Assembly (NCBI GenBank): GCA_964355975.1
Contig: CAYHFW010000011.1
Span: 5,078 to 69,077, forward strand
DNA: 64,000 bases
Direction of reading: 5' to 3'
DNA from: F1-60-MAGs104 sp964355975
GTDB lineage: Bacteria > Planctomycetota > Phycisphaerae > Phycisphaerales > SM1A02
The position numbers and the translations under genes are program-made. The notes below the pieces were generated by a model that had not been told where the DNA came from, searched no databases, and saw nothing but the letters and a program-made list of their open reading frames with translations. This document shows positions 41,528 through 49,386 of the stretch, piece after piece (position 1 is the stretch's first letter; each line of letters opens with the position of its first letter).

Positions 41528-43234
41528 TCACTCGCCCGCCGAATCGGCGTCGATAAACGTATCGCGCACGCGCTCCACCGCATCGATGTTCTCGAGCAGA
41601 ATCTTCGCGATTTCTGGGTCAAAGTGCTTCCCCGCCTCTTCGCGAAAGAGCGACTCAATCTTCGCGCGCGGCCATGGGTCTTTGTAACTGCGTCGCGATC
41701 CGAGTGCGTCGTAGACATCGGCCACTGCGACGATGCGCGCAGCCAGCGGAATCTCCTCGCCGCGCAATTGCCGTGGATAGCCCGCCCCATCCCATCGCTC
41801 TTGGTGGCAGTGCACGATCGCCGCGGCCGTCTCATCTTCAGCCGAGCGCAATCCAGAAAAGAGCTGCACGCCGATCTCGCAGTGCCGTTGCATTGCCTGC
41901 CGCTCTGCATCGTCGAGCGTGCCAGGCTTCTTCAAAATCGCATCCGAAATTCCAACCTTGCCAAGATCATGGCACATCGCACCATATCGCAACTGGTCGA
42001 GCTGCCGCGCCTTGACATCGCTCGGAAGATTGTGCGCAGCCGCCCACGCCTCAAAGAGAATCGACGAGATTTCGGCGACCCGCTGCACGTGCTCTCCAGT
42101 TTCTTTTGGATCGCGAAGCGCCGCCATTTGCACCATTCGCATCAACAGCGCGCGCGCCGCTTGCGCTCGCTCGATCGCGACCGCAGCGAGTGCAGAGAAG
42201 TGCCGCAGAAGCCGCTCGTCGTCGCTGCCGAATCCATCAGCATCGCCTGCGTCAAAGAGCGCAAGCACTCCGAGCACGGTCTGGGTGCGAACGATCGGAA
42301 GCACCAAGAGCGAAGTCGGGTCGGTCGAAAGAAATCCTTCGGCCGCGATCGGAACGCCAGCGACCGATCGATCACGAAGACGAATGAGGTTGGTGTGATC
42401 GTCGCTCGAACCCCGGCCGACTCGAAGCGCGTGACTCGTGAGAGCAGTCGATCCAATGACAGTCGTTCGGTCGACAGCGGTGCGTTGAGTTCGCGCGCTC
42501 GCGGCGCGGGCGCTTCCATGTTCGTAGGTCGTGGCGACTCGAAGGTCTTCGCCTTCTTTCACGAAGACCGCTCCTGAAGATGCGCCTGAGAAGTGCGCGG
42601 CCTCATTCAGAATCGTGATGAGCAGAAGATCGAGATCTTGAATCTGCGCCAACTCACTTCCGGCGGCGGCCAGTGCTTCGACCTTCTTGCGCTGTGTGCC
42701 AAGATCAACAACGAGTTCTTGATTGGCACGCTTGAGTCGGTCATTCGCCTCATCGAGCATTGCGTTGCGAATCAGAAGCTCGCGGTCCTTCTCTTCAAGT
42801 GCCCGCATTGCAGTCGTGCGCGCGACGAGTGCCTTCGAAGCCTGCGCATGATGATGCACACGCGCGATGAACTCACTCGCGGGCGGCAACTTCTCGATGT
42901 AGTCATTCGCCCCTCGTTCAAACGCGAGCGCTTTCACGGTGGGATCGGTTGTCCCAGAGAGCACGACGACCGATGAGCCTTCAAGTGCAGGCGTCGCGCG
43001 ATAGGTTGCAACAAGATCGAGCCCGTCGCCGTCGGGCATCTTGAGATCTTGCAGTATGACCGCTGGCTGCAGTTGGGTCGCGCGCTCGAGAGCTTCGGTT
43101 GCCAGCCTGCAACCATGAACACGAACGCGCGTGTCGGCCGCGAGCATCCTGCGAACCGCCTCGAAAATCATCGGTTGATCATCGACGACCAACACATCAA
43201 ATGGCTGTTCGTTGAGTGCCGTTTGGGTGGTCAT
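41528..43234 (-). CDS. response regulator with GAF and HD-GYP output (c-di-GMP phosphodiesterase)
   Basis: 568 residues. Receiver domain: residues 1-130, VLVVDDQPMI and acceptor D63 in LQDLKMPDGDG, Thr/Lys switch in VVLSGTT and EKLP. Coiled coil: about 135-185. GAF-like domain: about 190-370 (FSGASSGAVFVKEGEDL to LRHFSALAAVAIERA). HD-GYP domain: about 385-568 with GAMCHDLGKVG, ILKKPGTLDDAER and HCHQERWDGAGYP, the motifs for metal binding and c-di-GMP hydrolysis. A soluble regulator that lowers c-di-GMP on phosphorylation or ligand sensing. No cognate histidine kinase is adjacent. Confidence 0.9.
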   Translation of the reverse strand: MTTQTALNEQPFDVLVVDDQPMIFEAVRRMLAADTRVRVHGCRLATEALERATQLQPAVILQDLKMPDGDGLDLVATYRATPALEGSSVVVLSGTTDPTVKALAFERGANDYIEKLPPASEFIARVHHHAQASKALVARTTAMRALEEKDRELLIRNAMLDEANDRLKRANQELVVDLGTQRKKVEALAAAGSELAQIQDLDLLLITILNEAAHFSGASSGAVFVKEGEDLRVATTYEHGSARAASARTQRTAVDRTTVIGSTALTSHALRVGRGSSDDHTNLIRLRDRSVAGVPIAAEGFLSTDPTSLLVLPIVRTQTVLGVLALFDAGDADGFGSDDERLLRHFSALAAVAIERAQAARALLMRMVQMAALRDPKETGEHVQRVAEISSILFEAWAAAHNLPSDVKARQLDQLRYGAMCHDLGKVGISDAILKKPGTLDDAERQAMQRHCEIGVQLFSGLRSAEDETAAAIVHCHQERWDGAGYPRQLRGEEIPLAARIVAVADVYDALGSRRSYKDPWPRAKIESLFREEAGKHFDPEIAKILLENIDAVERVRDTFIDADSAGE

Positions 43235-43305
43235 TCGATCAGCGTAACCGAGCGCCTTTGCTTGCTCGTTTGCGATACAGTTCGATTCTCAAGTCGACTT
43301 CAACA

Positions 43306-44895
43306 ATGGCGCCCACGCACCTTCCACGCAGAACTTTCGCGATCATTTCGCATCCCGACGCAGGCAAGACCACGCTCACAGAGAAGTTGCTTCTCTACGG
43401 CGGCGCGCTCGACTTGGCTGGTTCGGTCACCGCGCGCAAGACACAGCGGGCAACAGCAAGTGACTGGATGGAACTCGAAAAGCAGCGCGGCATCTCTGTG
43501 AGTTCGACGGTGCTGCAGTTCGACTACAACGGATTTCGCATCAACCTGCTCGATACGCCTGGGCATAACGATTTCTCAGAAGACACTTACCGCGTGCTCA
43601 CCGCCGTCGACGCGGTGATCATGGTGATTGATGCTGCGAAGGGAATCGAAACGCAGACGCGCAAGTTGTTCGAGGTCTGTCGTCGCCGCGGCGTGCCGAT
43701 CTTTACGTTCATGAACAAGTGTGACCGGCCGACGCGCGAACCGCTCGCACTCATCGACGAACTCGAGTCTGTGCTGGGCATCACGGCATTCCCCGTGAAT
43801 TGGCCGCTCGGAAGCGGCCCAACATTTCGCGGCGTCTACGACCGACTCTCGCACACGGTGTCGCTGTTCGAGCGCACCCGCGCAGGCGCATTCGTCGCTC
43901 CTGTTCAAGTGCACTCGCTCGACGACGATGCGGTGCGATCAAGGCTCGATGACTACGTCTACGCACAAGCGCGAGAAGAGATCGAACTGCTTCACGGCGC
44001 GGGCGAGACATTCGACGAGGCGCGCGTCGCGGCGGGGGCGGTCACGCCGGTGTATTTCGGCAGCGCGATGAACAACTTCGGCGTGCAGTTGTTGCTCGAC
44101 GGGTTTCTCGCACACTCGGTCGGACCAGGACCGCGCCCCGCAGGCGCGCGTCTCGTGCAACCCGATGAGCCACAGTTCAGCGGATTCGTCTTCAAGATTC
44201 AAGCGAACATGGATCCGCGCCACCGTGACCGCATCGCGTTCGTTCGCGTTGTGTCTGGCGCATTCACGCGCGAAATGTCGGTTGTTCATGCACAGAGTGG
44301 ACGGCGCATCCGACTCTCGAATGCGCAAAAACTCTTCGGACAGCAGCGCGAGACAGTCGAAGAAGGGCGCGCGGGTGATGTGGTCGGCATCGTCGGGCAA
44401 GATGCGCTTCGCATCGGTGACACGCTCACCGAAGATCGCACGATCATCTACAACGAGATTCCACGGTTCGCTCCTGAGTGTTTCGCATACCTGCACAATC
44501 CGCAGCCTGGCAACTCAAAGAAGTTTCAACTCGGCATCGAGCAACTCTTGCAAGAGGGCGTCGTGCAGGTCTTGCGCATCGGCACAGGACAGTTTCAGCG
44601 CCAACTTCTCACCGCGGTCGGTCCACTGCAGTTTGAAGTTGTGCAGTACCGGTTGAAGGCCGAGTACGGCGCCGAGTCGCGCCTCGAATCAGCGCGCTGG
44701 AAGATCGTGCGCTGGTGGCGCAAGCCAGGTGCTGCGAGCGATTGGTTGCCCGATTTGCTTTCAGATGCAATCACCGGCAACGATCGCGACGATCAATCTG
44801 TTGTGCTCTTCACCGATGAGTGGGCGATGAAACAATTCTCGTCGCGCAACGCGGGCGTTGAGCTCTCGACGATTCCGTGGATTGACGAGCGGTAG
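43306..44895 (+). CDS. prfC: peptide chain release factor 3
   Basis: 529 residues from the ATG at 43306; upstream in-frame sequence is antisense to the regulator. The translational GTPase G motifs are SHPDAGKTTLTE (G1), RGISVSSTV (G2), DTPGHNDFSEDTYR (G3), NKCDRPTREP (G4). Domain 2/3 motifs FVFKIQANMDPRHRDRIAFVRV and RIGTGQFQRQLLTAVGPLQFEVVQYRLKAEY are specific to RF3 rather than EF-G. It recycles RF1/RF2 from the ribosome after termination. Length matches the family. Confidence 0.96.
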   Translation: MAPTHLPRRTFAIISHPDAGKTTLTEKLLLYGGALDLAGSVTARKTQRATASDWMELEKQRGISVSSTVLQFDYNGFRINLLDTPGHNDFSEDTYRVLTAVDAVIMVIDAAKGIETQTRKLFEVCRRRGVPIFTFMNKCDRPTREPLALIDELESVLGITAFPVNWPLGSGPTFRGVYDRLSHTVSLFERTRAGAFVAPVQVHSLDDDAVRSRLDDYVYAQAREEIELLHGAGETFDEARVAAGAVTPVYFGSAMNNFGVQLLLDGFLAHSVGPGPRPAGARLVQPDEPQFSGFVFKIQANMDPRHRDRIAFVRVVSGAFTREMSVVHAQSGRRIRLSNAQKLFGQQRETVEEGRAGDVVGIVGQDALRIGDTLTEDRTIIYNEIPRFAPECFAYLHNPQPGNSKKFQLGIEQLLQEGVVQVLRIGTGQFQRQLLTAVGPLQFEVVQYRLKAEYGAESRLESARWKIVRWWRKPGAASDWLPDLLSDAITGNDRDDQSVVLFTDEWAMKQFSSRNAGVELSTIPWIDER

Positions 44896-44955
44896 TCGTA
44901 CACTCTCGTGCATCGGTGGGCGCACGCCGCGCTTGTCGCAACAGGAGACCACGAG

Positions 44956-45243
44956 ATGACCGAGCTCAACCCGCCCCCAGTCGCCTCACCGTATTCCAAC
45001 CTGACGCTGCCCAAACCAAAGAAGAAGCCGCGCGGATTTCTCAATCCAGGCAAGGTGCGCGCATTCGCCTTCTATCTGATCACGCTCTGCATTCTCGTCA
45101 GCGTGGTGGCATCGATTCTGGCAATCTGGGACTTCGCTCAACAGGATTCGCTCTGGCGCACGATTGCCACATGCGTTGTTGTCGCCTTTGGATGCGGCTT
45201 CTTTGCAGTCATCAACATGAGTTTCGGCACCCCCGAGGAGTAG
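44956..45243 (+). CDS. small two-helix membrane protein, unknown
   Basis: 95 residues from the ATG at 44956 (AGGAG 10 bases upstream). The N-terminal half is Pro/Lys-rich (LPKPKKKPRGFLNPGKVRA). Two membrane helices follow (FYLITLCILVSVVASILAIW and TIATCVVVAFGCGFFAVIN). No family recognised. It lies between prfC and the aromatic catabolism genes on the same strand, 119 bases upstream of the latter. The good ribosome binding site and clear topology support a real gene. Confidence 0.65.
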   Translation: MTELNPPPVASPYSNLTLPKPKKKPRGFLNPGKVRAFAFYLITLCILVSVVASILAIWDFAQQDSLWRTIATCVVVAFGCGFFAVINMSFGTPEE

Positions 45244-45362
45244 CCCAGGCATCGTTCGAGGGGGTGAAAGGGCTCAATTTCAGCCATTTGCGCAGAAATA
45301 AGACAAAATGATCTTGATTTCACGCTATGCTGATTCCACGCACCACCCGAGGAGTCAGCACC

Positions 45363-47432
45363 ATGACCACTGTCAACAGCTCATCGCATGCACCAATCCT
45401 TGATCCGCTCGAAGTCGAATCGGCGCGGAAGGTCTTGCTCGGATTCGAAGAGACCTGCCCAGAGACCCCGCCCATCACTGGCGTCTTTGTTCGACAACAT
45501 CCAGGCGGATATGAGCCGCGTCATCACGAGATCTGGGCGCGACTCTGCGATCGTCAGCGACCGCACCTTCGCGAATGCGCGAGCACTCTGTGGAAGCAGG
45601 GGGCCGCCGCACTTGGACTCGACGAGCAGCGCGTTCCCGATGTCATCGAAGTCTCGCGCAAGTTGCGCGCGCTGACGGGTTGGGAAATCCGCCCCGTCAC
45701 TGGGTACATGCCGCCGCGCGCGTTCTTTACATGTCTTGCGCATCGAATCATGCCAGTGACCGTTGTGGTGCGCGATCCACAACAAGAGGGCTATCTGCCC
45801 GAGCCCGATGCGTTTCACGACATCTTCGGTCACGCGCCACTCTGTGCGGTGCCGCAGATTGCAAAGATCATGGAAGAGTTTGGCCACGCTGGACTCACCG
45901 CATCGACCGCTGAGCGCGAGCACCTCACGCGCGTCTTCTGGTTCACGATTGAGTTCGGCCTGATTCGCGAAAACGGCAGCGTGCGCTTGCTCGGCGCAGG
46001 GCTCGTCTCATCGCCCGACGAATCGCGCAGCGCCCTCGACTCGGCCAATGTCTCGCGGCTGCCATTCGACGCAGAGATGGTCGCCGACACGCCATTTGTG
46101 ATTGACGAGTTTCAAGACCAACTGTTCGTGCTCGAGAACCTCAGCCAAATCGAAGAGTGGCTCGAACACCGCAAAGAACACGGTAAAACGTGCTCCGGCA
46201 AGTGCGGATGCACCGGCAAGGGATCGTGCGGCGGCCACGGCACATCGACCATGTCGCGCGCCCTCGCATCCACATCGAAAGCGGATGCGCTCGAACTTCT
46301 CGCAGTCGATCACGTGCGCATGTACGTGGGCAACGCGATGCAAGCGCGCGCGTACTACAGCTCACACTTTGGATTCATCGCAGATCAGTACAGCGATCTC
46401 ACGACGGGTAGCCGTGAAGAGGCGACGCACCTCATGGTGCAGGGTGACATTCGTCTCGCGCTCACATCAGGGCTCACGACGCTGCATCCAGCAAGTCAAG
46501 AAGTGGCCCGATACGGCGATGGCGTGAAGGACATCGCATTCACCGTGGTCGACGCAGAGGCCGCCTACAAGCAAGCGATTCGCAACGGTGCCACGAGCGC
46601 ATATGAGCCGCGCGAGGCGCGCGATGGCAACAATCTTGTCGTGACCGCTGGCGTGCGAGCGTTCGGCCGAGTCGTGCACAGCTTCGTCAGCCGCCGCGGA
46701 ATGTGTGGCGATGCGCAGGGCAATGTTGGAACGCTGTTCGATCCAACGTTTCAGCCCGTGATCAATGAGCCGCTCAACGAGGTCAATCGCGAGCGCAGTT
46801 GCGGATTGTGCGCGCTCGACCACTGCGTTGCGAACGTGGGGCAGGGCGAGATGAACCGCTGGGTCGATTGGTATAGCGAAGTGCTCGGATTCAAACTCTT
46901 CAAACACTTCGATGACAAAGACATCTCGACCGAATACTCGGCACTGATGTCGAAGGTCATGGACAGCGCGCACGGCCGCAACATCGTGAAGATTCCGATC
47001 AACGAACCCGCGGCGGGTCGTCGCAAGAGTCAGGTACAAGAATTTCTCGATTGGCACGATGGAACTGCCGGCGTGCAGCACCTCGCGTTTCGAACGAGCG
47101 ATGCGCTTGCAACCGTGCGTGAATTGCGCCGCCGCGGCGTGAGTTTCTTGGGACTTCCAGCAACGTACTACGAACGGGTGTGGGACCGCGTCGAAGGGGC
47201 ACTCGGCCGCAAGATCGAAGAGCCGCACGCGCTCGTGCAATCGCTCGGGCTGCTGCTCGACAGCGACGATGAGGGATACCTCTTGCAGGTCTTCACCAAG
47301 CCAGTGCAGGACCGCCCAACGCTGTTCATCGAGATCATTGGCCGCAAGGGGGCAACAGGATTCGGCAAAGGCAATTTCAAGGCACTCTTTGAAGCGCTCG
47401 AACTCGAGCAAGAGCGCCGCGGCAATCTCTAA
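45363..47432 (+). CDS. bifunctional phenylalanine 4-hydroxylase / 4-hydroxyphenylpyruvate dioxygenase fusion
   Basis: 689 residues from the ATG at 45363. Residues about 20-270 are a pterin-dependent aromatic amino-acid hydroxylase: EPDAFHDIFGHAPL supplies iron ligands H152 and H157, and FWFTIEFGLI supplies E197. A linker at about 274-295 is Cys/Gly-rich (CSGKCGCTGKGSCGGH). From about 312 it is HPPD: LAVDHVRMYVGN begins the first VOC half, and the Fe ligands are H487 (LDHCVANV), H573 (GVQHLAFRT) and E657 (LFIEIIGRKG). All metal ligands of both enzymes are present, so both should be active. It would turn Phe into Tyr, and 4-hydroxyphenylpyruvate into homogentisate; the transaminase in between is encoded elsewhere. 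hmgA follows after 29 bases. Confidence 0.93.
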   Translation: MTTVNSSSHAPILDPLEVESARKVLLGFEETCPETPPITGVFVRQHPGGYEPRHHEIWARLCDRQRPHLRECASTLWKQGAAALGLDEQRVPDVIEVSRKLRALTGWEIRPVTGYMPPRAFFTCLAHRIMPVTVVVRDPQQEGYLPEPDAFHDIFGHAPLCAVPQIAKIMEEFGHAGLTASTAEREHLTRVFWFTIEFGLIRENGSVRLLGAGLVSSPDESRSALDSANVSRLPFDAEMVADTPFVIDEFQDQLFVLENLSQIEEWLEHRKEHGKTCSGKCGCTGKGSCGGHGTSTMSRALASTSKADALELLAVDHVRMYVGNAMQARAYYSSHFGFIADQYSDLTTGSREEATHLMVQGDIRLALTSGLTTLHPASQEVARYGDGVKDIAFTVVDAEAAYKQAIRNGATSAYEPREARDGNNLVVTAGVRAFGRVVHSFVSRRGMCGDAQGNVGTLFDPTFQPVINEPLNEVNRERSCGLCALDHCVANVGQGEMNRWVDWYSEVLGFKLFKHFDDKDISTEYSALMSKVMDSAHGRNIVKIPINEPAAGRRKSQVQEFLDWHDGTAGVQHLAFRTSDALATVRELRRRGVSFLGLPATYYERVWDRVEGALGRKIEEPHALVQSLGLLLDSDDEGYLLQVFTKPVQDRPTLFIEIIGRKGATGFGKGNFKALFEALELEQERRGNL

Positions 47433-47461
47433 GACACACACTCACACGAAGGAGAGTCAAC

Positions 47462-48667
47462 ATGTGCTACTACATCGCGCGCGGGTCCATTCCACACAAG
47501 CGTCATGTGCGTCATGAGGTCGACGCGCACCTCGCATATGAAGAAGTATTTGGCACCGAGGGATTTTCGGGAACAACAAGCACGATCTACCACCGTCATC
47601 CGCCGACTGCGGTTGAGTCGAGCGAGATCGGCGATGTCATCGAGCCGACCTATGTGCAGACGCGCGCCCTTCGCATGCGTCATCTGCGCACCAATCATCT
47701 CGCCCCCGAGGGCGACGCGATCACTGGCCGCAAAGTTCTGCTCGGCAACAGCGATGTCGAGATCTCGCTCTGCGTTCCCAATGATGTGATGCCATCCCTC
47801 TATAAGAATGGACAGGCCGATGAGTGCATCTACATGCAGTGCGGCAGTGGAAAACTGACAACACTCTTTGGGTGCCTCACGATGGCAACGCGCGACTTCG
47901 TCGTGATTCCGAAGGGAACGATTTATCGAATGGACTTCGACGAACCAGGCGCGCGCTTTCTGACGATGGAGTTCGTCAATGGATCGCATGTGCGTCCACC
48001 CAAGCGCTATCGGCAGGGTGGCGAGGGGCAGTTTCTCGAGCACAGTCCATACTGTGAGCGCGACATTCGTCCGCCGCAGGGACCATTCGGAACGCCGCCC
48101 TCAGCGAAGGTGAATGGCATGTACGAGGTGATCGTGAAGGCGCGCGGTGCGCTGCACTCGTTTCGCTATCTGCACGATCCGATGGACATCATCGGATTCG
48201 ACGGCGCATGTTGGCCATACTGCTTCAACGCGATGGACTTCGCCCCAATTGTCGGACAGTTGCATCTGCCGCCGACCGTGCATCAAGTCTTCGAGGGGCA
48301 CAACGCGGTGATTTGCTGTTTCTGCCCGCGCCCACTCGATTTTCATCCCAATGCAATTCGTGTGCCCTATGCGCACTCAAACATCGACAGCGATGAAGTG
48401 ATGTTCTACGCAGAGGGCAACTACACGGCGCGCAGAGGAATTGAAGAGGGATCGCTCACGCTGCATCCGCTTGGAATTCCGCACGGTCCACATCCTGGCA
48501 CGATCGAGGCGACGCAAGATCAGCGCGTCACGAACGAACTCGCAGTGATGTGCGACACGTTTCGTCCGCTTGCGCCAACAGCCGTTGCGCTTTCGATCGA
48601 TGATGCGAAGTATCCAGCGAGTTGGTGTGCAGCCAAGCCCGCCCAACTCGTCGGATCGCACTCATAG
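47462..48667 (+). CDS. hmgA: homogentisate 1,2-dioxygenase
   Basis: 401 residues from the ATG at 47462 with AAGGAG upstream. Conserved blocks are MCYYIARGSIPHKRHVRH, YHRHPPTAV, DECIYMQCGSGKLTTLFG, FVVIPKGTIYRM, GMYEVIVKARGALHSFRYLHDPMD and DEVMFYAEGNYTARRGIEEGSLTLHPLGIPHGPH. The final block and the earlier YHRHP carry His/Glu residues of the cupin-type iron site. It opens the ring of homogentisate to maleylacetoacetate. Somewhat shorter than the human-type enzyme but typical of the bacterial branch. With the fused PAH-HPPD it forms a two-gene Phe/Tyr degradation operon; downstream isomerase and hydrolase are not in the window. Confidence 0.93.
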   Translation: MCYYIARGSIPHKRHVRHEVDAHLAYEEVFGTEGFSGTTSTIYHRHPPTAVESSEIGDVIEPTYVQTRALRMRHLRTNHLAPEGDAITGRKVLLGNSDVEISLCVPNDVMPSLYKNGQADECIYMQCGSGKLTTLFGCLTMATRDFVVIPKGTIYRMDFDEPGARFLTMEFVNGSHVRPPKRYRQGGEGQFLEHSPYCERDIRPPQGPFGTPPSAKVNGMYEVIVKARGALHSFRYLHDPMDIIGFDGACWPYCFNAMDFAPIVGQLHLPPTVHQVFEGHNAVICCFCPRPLDFHPNAIRVPYAHSNIDSDEVMFYAEGNYTARRGIEEGSLTLHPLGIPHGPHPGTIEATQDQRVTNELAVMCDTFRPLAPTAVALSIDDAKYPASWCAAKPAQLVGSHS

Positions 48668-48706
48668 CGACCGTCGCGCGTCTGCGATGTCGCCAAACTG
48701 CGTGGG

Positions 48707-49204
48707 TTACTTGCCCTTCTTGGGAGCGCGGTAACTCTCGCGCTTCGCTGCACCCTTTGGCCGCGTGCCCGCTGGAACAGGGCGGTGGCCGAGTTCTTGG
48801 TAAGCCACGCGAAACCGCTCGAGGGTGGTCGTGTCGAGAAAGGCATCCATGTTCGCTTGAATCGCCACGAGCGAGTCGTGCAATGCGCAGGGGGCTCCCG
48901 CACCGCAGATGCCGCCGCCGAAGGGACAGTTGGTTCCGGTGTCGGGTCGCTCGAAGAGGTCGAAGATCTCGCGCAGCGTGATCGCCTTTGGCGCGCGCGC
49001 GAGGGTGTAGCCGCCACCAGGACCGCGCGATCCGGTCACGATGCCTGCTCGCGAGAGGCTCGAGAGAATCTTCGCCACGAATGGCGCTTGCAGCCCGCGT
49101 GCAGTCGCGAGTTGCTCGGCATTGAGTCGGGTCTTACCGCCGTCGTAAACCTCAGCAAGGCGACTGGCTGAGGCGATGGCACACTCTGTTTGCTTTCCGT
49201 ACAC
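48707..49204 (-). CDS. Rrf2-family transcriptional regulator with three-Cys cluster motif (nos-linked)
   Basis: 165 residues from the ATG at 49204 (AGGAGG just upstream). It begins MYGKQTECAIASASRLAEV and has the wing GSRGPGGGYTLARAP at 58-72. Cysteines 93, 100 and 106 (CPFGGGIC, GAGAPC) form a C-X6-C-X5-C site as expected for an Fe-S sensor of the NsrR/IscR type. It is a close paralogue of the regulator at 17885-18376, including the rare CPFGGG start of the motif. The C-terminal tail is Lys/Arg-rich. It is divergent from nosZ, so control of the nos operon by NO, oxygen or cluster status is likely. Confidence 0.88.
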   Translation of the reverse strand: MYGKQTECAIASASRLAEVYDGGKTRLNAEQLATARGLQAPFVAKILSSLSRAGIVTGSRGPGGGYTLARAPKAITLREIFDLFERPDTGTNCPFGGGICGAGAPCALHDSLVAIQANMDAFLDTTTLERFRVAYQELGHRPVPAGTRPKGAAKRESYRAPKKGK

Positions 49205-49287
49205 GAGAACCTCCTAATGCGAAAAAGATACAGGTTTATCGAAATGAGCGTGAAAACGCTGAATCTGTGTGTTTTTGGACCGACCCC

Positions 49288-49354
49288 TTGACACGGGGAG
49301 GGCGCCTCACCATAATTGAAGAGTTGAAGGTCTATATATCTGAAACAGAGACCT
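49288..49354 (+). promoter_or_regulatory. nosZ promoter and candidate operator
   Basis: TTGACA (49288-49293) and CATAAT (49311-49316) are separated by exactly 17 bases. The -35 is itself flanked by CCCC and GGGG. Just downstream of the predicted start, AGGTCT (49328-49333) and AGACCT (49349-49354) form a 27-bp inverted repeat with a 15-base spacer, a size typical of Rrf2 operators, placed to block transcription. Shine-Dalgarno AAGGAG follows before the nosZ ATG at 49387. Confidence 0.65.
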
Positions 49355-49386
49355 CTCAGAGTTCGGTGATCCAAGGAGACTCGACA

